Of a stretch of 64,000 nt of DNA, positions 29,345-40,958 are shown in pieces. Source of the stretch: UBA7396 sp964527685 (GTDB lineage Bacteria; Patescibacteriota; Gracilibacteria; BD1-5; UBA6164); contig CAZGOC010000002.1 of the NCBI GenBank assembly GCA_964527685.1, positions 121,806 through 185,805 on the forward strand. Reading direction: 5' to 3'. A model generated the notes under the pieces. That model was not told the DNA's origin. It did no database searches and worked only from the letters and a program-made list of their open reading frames with translations. Each line of letters opens with the position of its first letter. The stretch's first letter is position 1. A program made the position numbers and the translations under genes.

Positions 29345-29409
29345 AATATTTTTTTACTTTTTTAAGTTTTTTTATACTATAAAGAAAATTTATTTTTTTT
29401 CAATTAATA

Positions 29410-30894
29410 ATGCTAAAAAAAATTGCATCAAATACTTTTTCTCAAGTTTTATCAAAAGCATTAACTTCTATTATTGCTATTTTTTTGATATCATCATTAA
29501 CAAAATATTTAAGCCAAGAAATGTATTGACAATACAACAAAATATATAATTATCTATCTATTTTTACATTTTTAGCAGATTTATGACTTTATGCTGTAAC
29601 TATTAGAGAAATATCAAAAGATCAAAAAAATGCTTCTTATATTATTTGAAATATAATGAGTTTAAGGTTATTTTTTTGAATTTTAATCATATTTTTATCA
29701 ATTATAATAGCTAGTTTTATACCTGGATACAATTCAAGCATAATTTTATTATCAATATTTATAGTTTGAGGTTTTTCAGTTGTTAGTTTGCTTAATTCTT
29801 CAGTATTGTCTTTAATGCAATCTTTTATGAAAATAGAATTTTCTTTATTTTCATCAACTATTTGAAAACTAGCAAATTTATTTTTAATATTTTGAGTTAT
29901 TTTTATACTTTTCCCAAAAAATGAAACTTTTAATTTTGATTTAGCATTTATTTTAATAATAATTAGTTGATTTATTTGAGTATTATTAAACTTTTTGTTA
30001 AATTTATATTATGCTAATAAATTTGTAAAAATAAGATTTTTATTTAATTTCAATTATATAAAAAAAATATTTTTATTATCAATTCCAAACTGAATAGCTA
30101 TTTTTTTAAGCACTATTTATTTTAAAGTCGATATAATAATTTTATCAATAATTGAAAATATTAATAAAGCTGATATAAGTATAGCTCTATACTCGCTACC
30201 TATGAAAATAGTTGAGGTTTTAATGGTTATATGATTATTTTTTCTAAATAGTATTTTACCTAGTTTATCAAAATCATTTGATGAAAAAGATGTAAATAAA
30301 TCTCAAAATATATTACAAAATAGTTTTAGATTTTTATTTTCATTTTGAATATTTATAGCAATTATGTTTATAATATTTTGAAAAAATATTATTTCAATAC
30401 TAGCAACTCCTAATTATTTAGATAACACACTACATACCTATACTTCTTATGATGTATTAAAAATAACAGCTTTAGTATTACTTTTTTCATTTTTATCATC
30501 ATTGTTTAATTATATTTTTATATCATCAAAAAAAGAAAAAGTTTTAGTTTATATAAATTTAACAATTACTTTTGTAAATATAATTTGAAACTTTTTATTA
30601 ATACCAAAATATAGTTTTTATTGATCTGCTATTATAACTTTAATTAGTCAAATAATGTTATTTTTAATATTATTTTATTATTCTAGAAAAATAATAAAAT
30701 TTAAAATTGATTATTTATACATTATTTTAGTTTCAGCTTTTTCTATTACATGATTATTTTTATGAGATTATATTTTAAATAATTTTTCTATATGAAAATA
30801 TCTAAATTTATTTATTTATTGAAGTTTATTTAGTTTATATTTTGGTGTAATATTTTTTGTTTTAAATAAAAAAATACTAAAATTAATTAATTAA
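29410..30894 (+). CDS. polysaccharide flippase (Wzx/MOP superfamily)
   Basis: A 494-residue integral membrane protein with about 12-14 hydrophobic helices. The N-terminal pattern NTFSQVLSKALTSIIAIFLI and LTKYLSQEMYGQYNKIYNYL, followed by FLADLGLYAVTIREISK, is typical of Wzx-like flippases that move lipid-linked glycans across the membrane. MurJ, the lipid II flippase, is in the same superfamily and cannot be excluded, but the N-terminal signature is closer to Wzx. It fits with the GT4 gene and surface glycoproteins of the window. Its last 8 bases overlap the end of the converging prepilin gene. Confidence 0.85.
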
Positions 30895-31438
30895 TTTTAG
30901 TATTTTCCATAACTCAAGTTGTTGAATTAATTTTTATAATATTTTTAAATCATTTATAGTCAATTTCTATTTCAAGGATTTTTTGGTTTGTATTTGCTCA
31001 ACTAAAGGTAATGTTATTTCAAATAAATTCTATTCAAACTGCTTGTCAAGTACTAGAATTAGTTCAATCTAGATTTTTAAAAGTAAGAGTTTTTATAAGT
31101 GCATGTTTATCAGGAAATTCTACTAAAAAATTAGGTAAATCATATATATTTCAAGATTTTAAATAAGTTCATGAAATAGTATTATTTATTGAATCTATAT
31201 TTATAAATATTTTTTCTGGATAAAAAAAAGTAGCTCCAGATCAAAATCACTTTCAAAGTAGCGTTATATTCCTTGTTATTTCTATATTTGTATAAATACT
31301 ATTTAAAAAAGCTTGAAATTTTTGATTATCTATTTGTTTATTAAAACTTATTCTACTAAGTCAAGTAACAACTATTCATATTATAGCTATAACTATTAAT
31401 AATTCCATCAAACTAAATCAAGAAAAGTTTTTTTTCAT
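30887..31438 (-). CDS. prepilin-like protein
   Basis: 183 residues, starting with the type IV prepilin signal MKKNFSGFSLMELLIVIAII: cleavage after Gly7, mature Phe1 and Glu5, long hydrophobic helix. The globular part has few conserved features and resembles minor pseudopilins (FimT/GspH-like). The glycine before the cleavage site is a UGA codon. The gene converges with the flippase gene. Possible partner of the prepilins at 2628 and 36000. Confidence 0.85.
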
Positions 31439-31550
31439 AAAAAATTTGCAAAAATATAAAATCTATGTTATAATCAAAAAGTAATTTAAAAATATCTTAT
31501 CAAAATTACAATATTTTACAAGTTTATTTTATTTATTTTTTTATAAAAAT

Positions 31551-32177
31551 ATGAAAACAAAAAAAATTTTAGCAAGTTTAATTGCTATTGCATTAAGTTC
31601 TATTACTACTTATGCAGCTGATAACTTTACTTTAACTGAAGTAAAAGTAACTGATAAAAATACTTTAAATGCAAATTTTAATAATGATTTACTTGAAGAT
31701 ACTTCATTATTTGACTTTTTATTAACTCCTAAATCAGATGATACTAAAGAAGTAGCTTTAACTTGAATTACTTTAAGTTCATCTAGTTCATTAAATATTA
31801 AAACACTTGAAGATTTAACAGCTAATACAGAATACAACTTAACTGTAGTTTTTGTTTCTGATAAAGACTGAAAAACTATTGAAAACTGAGTTGATTGAAT
31901 GTTAAATTTCACTACTCCAGCTACTTTTCCAACTGTAGAAAATTCATGATCAGTAAATGAAGTTGTAGCACCAACAAATACTGAATTAAATGCTGCTAAT
32001 ACTGAAGTAAACACTTCTAATACTGAAGTAAGTATTTCAACTAACTCTTGAGTTTCTGTTGAAACAACAGCTTCAAATGCTGAAGCCTTACCTCAAACAT
32101 GACCAAAAGAAATAATGGTAATAATACTTGCCTTAACTTTAGGACTTTGAGCTATGTATATTAGAAGAAAAGCTTAA
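31551..32177 (+). CDS. secreted LPXTG-type surface protein
   Basis: A 208-residue protein with a Sec signal peptide (MKTKKILASLIAIALSSITT, cleavage near YAA-D). An Ig-like or SbsA-like strand-rich domain follows (FTLTEVKVTDKNTLNANFNN, residues 25-125). A Thr/Asn/Val-rich stalk comes next (TELNAANTEVNTSNTEVS), then a C-terminal sorting signal: LPQTG at residues 180-184, a hydrophobic helix (IMVIILALTLGLGAMYI) and RRKA. Sortases cut LPXTG between Thr and Gly and link the protein to the cell wall. The Gly of LPQTG is a UGA codon (32100-32102). No sortase gene is in the window. A strong terminator follows. Confidence 0.88.
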
Positions 32178-32190
32178 TAAAAAAAATAAA

Positions 32191-32225
32191 AAAAACTTTA
32201 TCAAAATTGATAAAGTTTTTTTTAT
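32191..32225. terminator. bidirectional terminator
   Basis: AAAAACTTTATCAA and TTGATAAAGTTTTT arms with an AA loop and T-tract. The stop codon of the minus-strand transpeptidase gene (32222-32224) lies at its edge. An almost identical hairpin occurs at 47271. Confidence 0.88.
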
Positions 32226-34519
32226 TTTTTTGGGGGAATTCAATAATAATTAAATAAATAATTTGAAATTTTTGAAAAAGTTTTAGCAACAGTTTCTCAA
32301 CCATAAATAGAAGACCTAGGTCTTTCAACTTTTACTATCATAACAAATTTTGGATCTTCTGCAGGAGCATATCAAGCATAAAATCACATCGTTGATGCAG
32401 TTCAAGCTTCATATTTTCATTTATATGCTATTTGGGCAGTTCATGTTTTTCAAGCAACAGAATATCATTTTACTCAACCTCATTTTGCTACTCAATGATT
32501 TACTGAGTCAACTAAAACTTGAGTCATAATTTTTGAAGTTGATTCTTTTATAACTCTATGATCAGCCTCAGGTTTATTTATTACACTTCTTCAATTTGGA
32601 AATTCAATTGATTTTACAATTTGAGGTTTATAATAAATTCATCAATTTGCTAAAGTTGAGTATACAGATGCCATTTGTAAAATAGTTGTTGTAATTCATT
32701 GTCAAAAAGAAGTTGTAAAAAGTTGGGCTCTAGACCATCTTTCATATGGATCTAATTTTCAAAAAACTTCTCACTCTAAAGTAATATCAGTTTTTTTTCA
32801 AATACCAAAACTTTCAATATATTTAAAAAATATAGATGCTCAGATTTTTTGAGCTATATTAATCATTCATACATTACAAGAATAATTCATAGCATTTTGA
32901 AAAGTATTGTATCAAATACATTGAGAAGCTACATTTTTAATTTTAAAATTATCAATTTGCACATATCATTTATCATTATACATATCATATCTATTTATTT
33001 CTCAAGTATCAATTCAAGCAGCAAATACAATTGGTTTAAATATACTACCAGGCTCATATAAATCTTGGATAATATCATTTTTATAAACTCATCATCATTT
33101 TTTATTTACAAATACATATTTTTCTAAACTAGGATCTAAAACTTCCTCTCTACTTATTTCTCTTAAAAAAATTTTTTTAGAGTCATATATAAATTCTTTT
33201 CAATTTATATTATCAATAGCAAATACTCTAGCTCAAAGTAAATCAGTATACATATTTGGAAATTTAGAATATGTTACTTTTTCAAGTTCAAAAGAAGCAT
33301 CTCAAGGTGAATTAGGATTAAATCTAGGATTTGTAGCCATAGCAACTACTTCTCAATTTTTTGGGTTCATTATAACTACTGAAATACTATTTGCTCTATA
33401 AGTAGATAAATCTTCGTCAATAATTTCTTCAACTGCTTTTTGTATATTTCTATCAATAGTTAAGGTGATATTTGCTCAAGCTAAAGATGTTTGATCTTCA
33501 AGTGATAAAGGCTCAATAAGTCTTCAATTTATATCTTTTTTAGCATAATTTTCAGTATTTTTTCATTTTAAAATATTATCATAATATCATTCAATTCAAT
33601 AATGTCAATCTCAAGAATTGTCTACAAATCATAAAATAGTTGACCCCATATCATTTTCAGGATAATATCTATGTTGATTTGCTTGAAGTATTATAAAACT
33701 TGAAAATAAATCCTCTTTTTTTATAAAACCTCTTTTATAAGCTTTGTTTTCTTCATCTATTTTACTTTTTAAATAATCAGAAGATGAAATTGATAATTTT
33801 GGTAATATTAAAAGATATTTTAAATCTCTTTTTTTGATTAAATTTTTAATTTTTTCTTCATCTAAATTTACATAATTTATTAATGTTTTTACTACAAAAT
33901 TTTCATCAATTACTTCTTCTGGATTTACATACAAATTAGCTCAATTTACATATATTCAAGCAATATTTAATTTATCTAAATCAAATCATTTTTCTAAAGT
34001 TAAATCTTGAGATAATAATATACTTGTAACTTTAGTTCTTTTTATTTGTTTATTTACTTCTTCTAAAATTTTTTCTTTTATAAATTTTTCATTTGGATTA
34101 AAGTCATTAAACTCTAGAAGTCATAAAAATTTTGATAAAGATTTTTTACAATTTAAGTTTGATTTTAAATAACAAATTTCATTATAAACAGTATCAGTTA
34201 AAAAATTTGCAAGCTTTACTTTATTTCCCTCAACTGAAGGATCTATAGCCAAATCATACAAATCTACAGATGAAGCAAGAGTTTTTCATTTTTCATTATT
34301 TGAATAAATTGAACCTCTTGAAGTTGGAGTTTTTGTTTTTGATGTTTGTTGATTTGTTGCTAGTGTTTTATAATAATCATAATTAATAAAAGTAAATGAA
34401 AATAAATGAAATAATGCATAAATTGCAAATACTATAAAAAATCAAATTACATAGTATTCTCTTGGATATCTATCTAGTATAAATTTTATTTTCATTAAAA
34501 TTAAAGTTTTTTTATTCAT
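32222..34519 (-). CDS. peptidoglycan transpeptidase (PBP2/FtsI-type class B penicillin-binding protein)
   Basis: A 765-residue protein. One membrane helix (FFIVFAIYALFHLFSFTFI, about residues 24-45), then the pedestal domain with TPTSRGSIYSNN. The transpeptidase domain carries the active-site tetrad GSIFKP (SxxK, near residue 490), YSCNVG (SxN, near 545) and KTGTAQ (near 690). It cross-links peptidoglycan outside the membrane; whether for division or elongation is unclear. There is a long, poorly conserved insertion between residues 130 and 330. Its ATG lies inside the last codons of the MurL-like gene (8-base overlap), so expression is coupled. A second ATG at 34495 is possible. Confidence 0.92.
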
Positions 34520-35879
34520 AATTTTTTATTAGTTCAATTAGGTCTTTAGGTATTAAATTATTTTCTAAATTTAGATTTAAAATCTCATTTTCTAGTAAAA
34601 TAAAATCATTTTTTGTCATTTTTGATAATACTTCTTTTTTAAAAATATCAAGCATAAAAGTATTTTCAAATTCCTTTTTGTCATAAATCATTTTTAAAGC
34701 AAGTATTACTTCTTTATTTGTTCAAACACATTCAAATGGTTTTATTCAAGATATTCAAACAAGCTCTTTAAATAACTCTAAAAGCTCTTTTTTTTCAAAT
34801 AAATTTTCTTTAAATATATTAATTATTTCTTTTTTTTCTAAAAAAGCACTTAAGATAATAAATACAAATAAACATTTTGGACAATTATTACACCAATAAT
34901 TACTTTTTTTATCATCTAAATTTTTAAATATCTTAAAGTTTGTGTTACAACTTGAAAAATTATTAAAATATTTTTTTCAAACTTTTGCAAAAATTTGGGC
35001 AATTTTTAGTTCATACATCGGTCTTAGTAGAGAAAAATATTTTACTTTACTTGATATGTTTTCTTCCACATAATCTTTAAAATCTTTTTCAAATTCATAT
35101 CACTTACTCCATTGATGATTTACTTCTATATCAAAAAAATTAGTATTTCAAAAATTAGCAGAAAATTCATTTGATAAAACTATATATTTATAATCATATA
35201 AGTAACTAACAACTTCTAAAACAAAAGCAATTATTCAAGTTATAGGTACATGTCAATTAGATCACCCATTTTTTATAACTTCTAAAATATTTTTTGATAA
35301 TTCTCTTTTTATAAAAAGTCTATTTTTTTCTGAATTCTTTGCAGTATTTTCATAAAGTAAGTTGTCATTTGATGAAAAAGTAAATAAATCAAAATCTTTT
35401 TTAAATTCTTTTAATAACTCTATTGAAACTATAGAATCTTTTCATCATCAAACAGGAACTATATATTTTTCACTTATTTCAAAGTCAATTTTTTTGTATA
35501 TTTTAGATGAATTATTTACAAAATTAAATAATCATTTTGGGTTTATATTGTTTCTAAAAAGAAATTCTCAAAGTCAATTTATATAAAATTTTTTAAAAAA
35601 CTCTATTTGTTTTTCATTTAAAAATCAAGTATTTACAACCAAGTTTTGGCAAGGAAATATCTTATAATAGCTAATTCATAAAACTATTGAAAGAGAGAAT
35701 AATATATTGTTTATAATATTTATATCTAGATTTTCTCTTAATTTAAATTTGTCATCTAAAAAATATATTTTTTCTTCAAAAAATAATTCTTTATCAAAAG
35801 AGTATTTAAATACTGCTATTTTTGAATTTATATCAAAGCTAAATTCTTCAAAATAAAAATTTTTATATTTATTTATCAT
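34512..35879 (-). CDS. MurL-like UDP-MurNAc-L-Ala-glutamate epimerase
   Basis: A 455-residue protein with features I associate with MurL: PVGGGKDSIVSIELL near residue 143 (a PP-loop-like nucleotide site), GHVPITGIIAFVLE, SNEFSANFGN with VNHQWSKGYEFEKDF, and a cysteine motif YWCNNCPKCLFVF near residue 330. MurL epimerises the terminal L-Glu of UDP-MurNAc-L-Ala-L-Glu to D-Glu, replacing glutamate racemase (MurI) in peptidoglycan precursor synthesis. The 8-base overlap with the transpeptidase gene downstream supports a cell-wall role. The family call is from memory of motifs; ATP-dependent enzymes of the PP-loop class are the alternative. Confidence 0.75.
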
Positions 35880-35999
35880 ATTAAAAAAATTAATTAAAAA
35901 TAGTATAAAAAATAAGGCATTTTTTACAAATTATAATTTGAATTTAAAATACTATTTAATATAATAAAAACTATTAATAATGTTTAACTTCATTTAAAA

Positions 36000-36626
36000 A
36001 TGAAAAAATCAAAATTTTGAACTTCAGTTATTGAGTCAATGATAGTTATGTTGATTATAACTATTTGAGTTGTTTGAGCTTATAATATATATGTAAACTC
36101 AATGAGAGTTTCAGAAAGTACTTCATATAAAGTAGAAGCAATTGCTATGGCTCGTGAGTGAATAGAAGCTTTAACAAATATTAGAGATACAAATTGGATG
36201 ATTTATAGAGCAAATACTACAAATTGTTGGAATACTTATAATTATAATTGATCTTGTATAACTGCTGATTGAACTTTTTGAAGTGAGTATACAAATATAT
36301 CTTCTTGAAGTTATATATTATACAACTTAAATGATAGATGGATGTTATCATGAGCAACATCTTGAATTTATTCTAGTTCTTGATATAGAAATGACTTTAG
36401 AGTTAAAAAAGATAGTTTATGATTTTATACTCAAGATTACTTAACTGGAACTAATTTTTTTCCTATATTTACAAGAGAAATTAAAATTTCATATCCAGCT
36501 GATGCTTGAACTCCACCTAAAAAAATGAACATAGAGAGTATTGTTAGATGGAGTGATGCTTGAAGAAGATCTTGAAATTATGAAGTAAAACTTGAAACAT
36601 TGCTAACTAATTGGAAAAAAGATTAA
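36000..36626 (+). CDS. prepilin-like protein (PilV-type)
   Basis: 208 residues. An atypical prepilin signal, MKKSKFGTSVIESMIVMLII: Gly7 before the cleavage site, Glu12 at mature +5, then a hydrophobic helix (ITIGVVGAYNIYVNSM). The remainder contains SYKVEAIAMAREGIEALTNIRDTNW, a feature of PilV/GspI-like minor pilins, plus many Tyr, Ser and Trp. It is likely a minor pilin that primes or decorates a type IV pilus. It stands alone, divergent from the MurL gene and followed by a terminator. Confidence 0.82.
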
Positions 36627-36639
36627 TAATAATTTTTTT

Positions 36640-36670
36640 AAAAATACTTTACTTTAAGTATTTTTTTTTT
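36640..36670 (+). terminator. terminator
   Basis: AAAAATACTT and AAGTATTTTT arms, 6-base loop, then a run of T. Confidence 0.8.
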
Positions 36671-36704
36671 ACAATAAGCAAAAATTAATTCTTTTAATAA
36701 ACAT

Positions 36705-37967
36705 ATGATAGATTTAAAACTACTTAGACAAAATCCTTCACTTATGAAGGAAAATATAAAAAAAAGAAATTTAAATATAGATTTAGATGATTTCTTAAAA
36801 ATGGACAAAACTTTACTTGAAATGCAAACTAAGCTTGAAAATATAAAAGCAACAAAAAATTCTTTTTCTAAAATTATTTGAAATTTATCAAAAGAAGAAA
36901 AAGAAATAAAATTAAAAGAATTAAAAACTCTTTGAGAAGAAGAGGCTTTAATTTGAGAAAATATAAAATCACTTCAACCAAAATACTTTGATGTATTATA
37001 TAGATTACCAAATTATTTAGATGAAACTACTGCCATTTGAGATGATGAATCTTGAAATTTAGTTATAGATACTTTTTTAAAACCAACAGAATTTAGTTTT
37101 ACTCCAAAACCTCATTATGAGATTTGAGAAGCAAAATGATGGATAGATACTACTAAATCATCAGAAATATCTTGAGCTAGATTTTGGTATTTAAAATGAG
37201 ATATTGTTTTTTTACAATTTGCTATAATTCAATATGCTATGCAAACTTTGTATAAAAAATGATTTTCTCCTATATTACCTCCTGTTTTAGTTAGAGAAGA
37301 AGCAATGTTTTGAACTTGATTTTTACCTGCTTGAGAAGATTGAGTTTATAGAGTGAACCCAGAAGAAGATGATTTATATTTAGTTTGAACAGCTGAAGTA
37401 CCTGTTACTTCATATCATGCTAAAGAAATTATTGAAAATTTAAACAATCCTATAAAATATGTTTGATATAGTGAGTGTTTTAGAAAAGAAGCTTGAAGCG
37501 CTTGAAAAGATATGAGATGAATTTTAAGATGACATCAATTTCAAAAAGTAGAGATGGTTTCTTTTTGTAGACAAGAAGATAGTAAAAATCTTCACAATGA
37601 AATGGTCGCAGTAGAAGAAGAAATTTGGCAATGACTTAAAATTCCATACCAAAAATTAAATATTTGTAGTTGAGATTTATGAAATCCAGCTATGAAAAAA
37701 ATTGATTTAGAAGCATGGATGCCAGGACAACAAAAATATAGAGAAGTAACTAGTTGTTCAAATGTAGGAGAATATCAATCAAGAAGACTTTGAATAAGAT
37801 ATAGAGATGATAATTGAGATTTAAAATATGTTCATACATTAAACTGAACTGTAATAGCTTTATCAAGATGTTTAATCGCAATTATAGAAAATTATCAAGA
37901 TGTAAATTGAGATGTTATAATTCCAGAAGTATTAGTTCCCTTTATGTGATGAGTTAAAAAAATTTAA
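36705..37967 (+). CDS. serS: seryl-tRNA synthetase
   Basis: A 420-residue class II synthetase charging tRNA-Ser. N-terminal tRNA-binding coiled coil (MIDLKLLRQNPSLMKENIKK; helices to residue 100), LPNYLDETTAIGDDE, motif 2 (FRKEAGSAGKDMRGILRGHQ) with the RGHQF signature, ICSGDLGNPAMKKIDLEAWM and motif 3 (LNGTVIALSRCLIAIIENYQ). Length is normal. A single gene between a terminator and a 65-base spacer; no T-box is seen before it, unlike aspS. Confidence 0.97.
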
Positions 37968-38032
37968 TTTTTTGCTTTTTAAATGCTTTTTTGTTATAAT
38001 ATAAAAAAGACTTTATAATTATTTTTTAAAAT

Positions 38033-38806
38033 ATGTTATTACTATCAACATCAAGCTTAAAATGATATGGAATTCATAAAATTTTTACAATAGTAAAAAA
38101 ATCAGGATATGATGGAATTGATTTAGTTATTGATGAAAAAAATTATGATACTTTAGATGAAGTTTATTTAAGTGAACTATCTCAAGCTTTTAAAGTGCCA
38201 GTTTTATCAATTACAGCACCAGAAAAATGATTAAATAAAGCCAAAATTGATAAAATAGTAAAAATAGCTGAAACTTTAAACTCTCAAGTGATAAATTTTT
38301 TCCCACCTCATATTTCTGATAAATCAATGCCTAATTTTACAAAATATCTAAATAAAATAAAAAAAGATTTAAAAATTAGTATAACATTACAAAATGTAGA
38401 ACAAAAATTTATGTTATTTGTTATTGCAGAATACAAAAATGCAAATTTACTTGAACTTAAAAAAATTACTTGAGATTCTGCATTAAATATTTCTGCTATA
38501 GATAAAACTACTTGAATTGATCTAATAAAAGCAACAGATATGTTATGATGAACTGTAAAAAATATTTATTTAAGTGATAAAAATTGAAATAAATGATGAT
38601 TACTTCCTTGAAATGCTTGATGAGGAGTGTCGTATTTACCTATAGAGAGTTTTTTTATGAAACTAAAATCATCTTGATATAATTCTTTTTTTACACTTCA
38701 AGTAAATCCAAAAGAACTTTGAGTTGAAAAAGAAGAAAAAGTTATTTATAACTTAGATACAATAAAAAAATACTTTACTAAACACTTTATTGATTATAAA
38801 CCATAA
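38033..38806 (+). CDS. xylose-isomerase-like TIM-barrel protein
   Basis: 257 residues. The start MLLLSTSSLKGYGIHKIFTI with KKSGYDGIDLVIDE and the end LSDKNGNKGGLLPGNAGGGVSYLPIESFF follow the AP-endonuclease-2/sugar-phosphate-isomerase TIM-barrel pattern. G(x)D(G)ID near residue 30 and a G-x-G-x-(V/I)-(S/D)-(Y/F) loop near residue 200 are characteristic. These proteins isomerise sugars or cut abasic sites using divalent metals, but the metal ligands are not complete here (HxxD is not evident), so the activity is open. Placed between serS and a terminator. Confidence 0.7.
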
Positions 38807-38834
38807 AAAAAATGAGCTTAAAGCTCATTTTTTT
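38807..38834. terminator. bidirectional terminator
   Basis: AAAATGAGCTT and AAGCTCATTTT arms with A- and T-tracts. The converging minus-strand gene ends inside it (stop 38818-38820). Confidence 0.88.
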
Positions 38835-40029
38835 CTATAAAATTTTTTACCATACCAATAATAGGATTATTTTTATATGATATAATTTCTTTTGTAGCTA
38901 TCATCATTGATAAAATTCATAAATTTGTTTTATTAAAGATACTTTTATCTCAATTTATTTTTATTTCATCAAAATCTATTTTTATAAAGTTTAGTGGTTT
39001 TAAACTATGGAGAGTATGTTTAGTTAGGTCTATTTTTTTTATAAAATCTCTCACAAATTCATTATCTCATCATCAACTAATAAACACTTTATGAGGAACT
39101 AAATTTGATTTTAACACCTCTTTTAATGATAAAATAAATCACTCTTCAAATACTTCTAAAAACTCATTTTTTTCTTTTAAATATTTTTCTTTTAAATCAA
39201 TATTTTTAATTATTTCAAGTGTTGTTTCATTTGAAGTATTTTTTATATTTTTTATCAAATCATTAATTCATAAATTTATTTTATCAAATCAAATTATTAC
39301 TCATGATTTTTGAACTATTAAAGAAGTTTTTGAGTTTCAAATATCTATAAATAAAACATCATCATATTGATAATCAGTATTTGAAAGTATTTTTGGTAGT
39401 GAAAATTCAAGAGGAATTATAGAAAGTATATTTTTATTTAAATGATTTCAAATAGTTGTAATTATATGATATCTATTTGCTGGAATAAATATATTTAAAA
39501 CAGATATAAATACATCTTTTCAAGTAAATCATATGGGGTTTGAGACTCTAAATCAGTCAATATTTATATCAGTTATACTACTTGTGATTAATTTCATATC
39601 AACATCAAGATAACCTGTTTTTTTAAAAATACTTTCTTTTGCTTTAATTAAAGCTTCATTTTCTACTTTTGAAATTATATAATCAAGCTCTTTTATATCA
39701 ATACTTTCTTTATCATCAATTCTTTTGTAATTTATATCTTTTCAAGAAGAAACAATAGTTGAGGTTGGTATATTTAAAATTACATCTTTTACAGACATAT
39801 TTGATTTGCTTAAAGTCTTTTGAAAAACATATTCTATAGTATTTAAAATTCATTCTATACTAGAAATCTCTGTCCCAATAATATTTTGAGAGTCTTGTTT
39901 TTTTTCTTGATAAGAAATTAGATTTATTTCATTATTTTTATACTCACATAAAGCTACTTTTACTTTATAAGTTCATATATCTATAATTATAACTTTCTTT
40001 GAAGGGATTAATTTATTTATAAACGACAT
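38818..40029 (-). CDS. PilM/FtsA-like actin-fold ATPase
   Basis: A 403-residue protein of the FtsA/PilM family. Phosphate-1 VIIIDIGTYKVKVALCEYK (residues 14-32), SHS2-like region (VILNIPTSTIVSSG), phosphate-2 DVLFIDIGNSKTSLIVQKSG near residue 225 and adenosine motif KVFISGGGDNEFVRDF near residue 330. It differs from the FtsA at 20608 and lacks an amphipathic C-terminal helix, so PilM (type IV pilus inner-membrane ring) or a second FtsA-like protein are the options. It overlaps the terminator. The TPR gene 42 bases upstream, on the same strand, may be in the same operon. Confidence 0.75.
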
Positions 40030-40050
40030 TTTGTTTTTTAATTAAAAATT

Positions 40051-40074
40051 AAAAGCATATTTTCAATGCTTTTA
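40051..40074 (-). terminator. possible terminator between TPR and PilM-like genes
   Basis: AAAAGCAT and ATGCTTTT arms around a 7-base loop, followed by an A/T-rich tail on the minus strand. Partial read-through into the PilM-like gene is likely. Confidence 0.5.
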
Positions 40075-40593
40075 GATTAAAACTTTATTTTTTCAAATTT
40101 TTTCAAGTAATATATTTCATTCTTTTATTTTTCCACTTCATATTAATGCCATAGCTAAATCTTCAGTGATTAATCTATCATTTGGAGCAAGGTTTAAAGC
40201 TCTTTTTAAGATAAAAATTCATTTTTGATAGTTTCAAATAATAGAATAAGCCCATCATAAATTTCTTAAAACTTCTGAATTATTAGGCATAATACTATTT
40301 GACTTTTCAAGTAACTCTATACTTTCTGTTGCTTTGTTTGAAGTTAGAAGTAAAAATCATTTTAAATAATTTCAAGTTGCAGAGTCTTTATTTATATTTA
40401 AAGCAAAATCAATAGCTTTTAATGCTTTAGAATTTTTTCATAAATACAAATATATATCAGCTATTTCCTCATAAATTCTATAATCATCATTATAATTTGA
40501 TAAAGAATTTTCTAATTTTTGTAATGCAATATCAAATTTTTTTTCTGCTTTTAATTGTTCTATTTCTACTATTAAATTTTTAACTAAATCCAT
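40072..40593 (-). CDS. small TPR-repeat protein
   Basis: 173 residues made of about four tetratricopeptide repeats: RIYEEIADIYLYLGKNSKAL, NYLKGFLLLTSNKATESIEL, VLRNLGWAYSIIGNYQKGIF and RLITEDLAMALIGSGKIKEG. No signal peptide, so cytoplasmic; likely an adaptor for another complex such as pilus or division proteins. It lies upstream of the PilM-like gene on the same strand, with a weak hairpin between. Confidence 0.8.
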
Positions 40594-40742
40594 AATTTTT
40601 TAATTTAATATTATAATTTAACTATATTATAAATATACTTTTTAAAAATCAAGGAAAATATATTATTTCTTGTTAATAACTTTTTTATTTGATTTTAAGT
40701 ATTTTTTTTTATAATAAAAACATTAATTTTAAATTTTAAAAT

Positions 40743-40955
40743 ATGTCAAAAATAACTATAGAATTACCAGCTACTTTAAGAGCTGATTTAGATTTTTTAA
40801 AACAAATTATTACAAACGATAAAGATGAGCTTGTAAAAACAGATAGTGAATTAATTGAAAATTTAATTGCTTGATTTATTTCTATGGTTGAAGAAGCAGA
40901 AGAAACTCACGATCATGAACATGATGAGGATTGAAATTGTCTACACAATCATTAA
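40743..40955 (+). CDS. small acidic protein with His-rich tail
   Basis: 70 residues. The first 55 are helical and acidic (MSKITIELPATLRADLDFLK). The last 15, HDHEHDEDGNCLHNH, carry six His and one Cys and may bind zinc, nickel or copper. No family recognised. The RNase HII gene starts 3 bases after its stop, so both are in one short operon with the pseudouridine synthase; a metal-delivery role is conceivable but not shown. A TTGATT/TATAAT pair lies about 30 bases upstream. Confidence 0.6.
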
Positions 40956-40958
40956 AAA

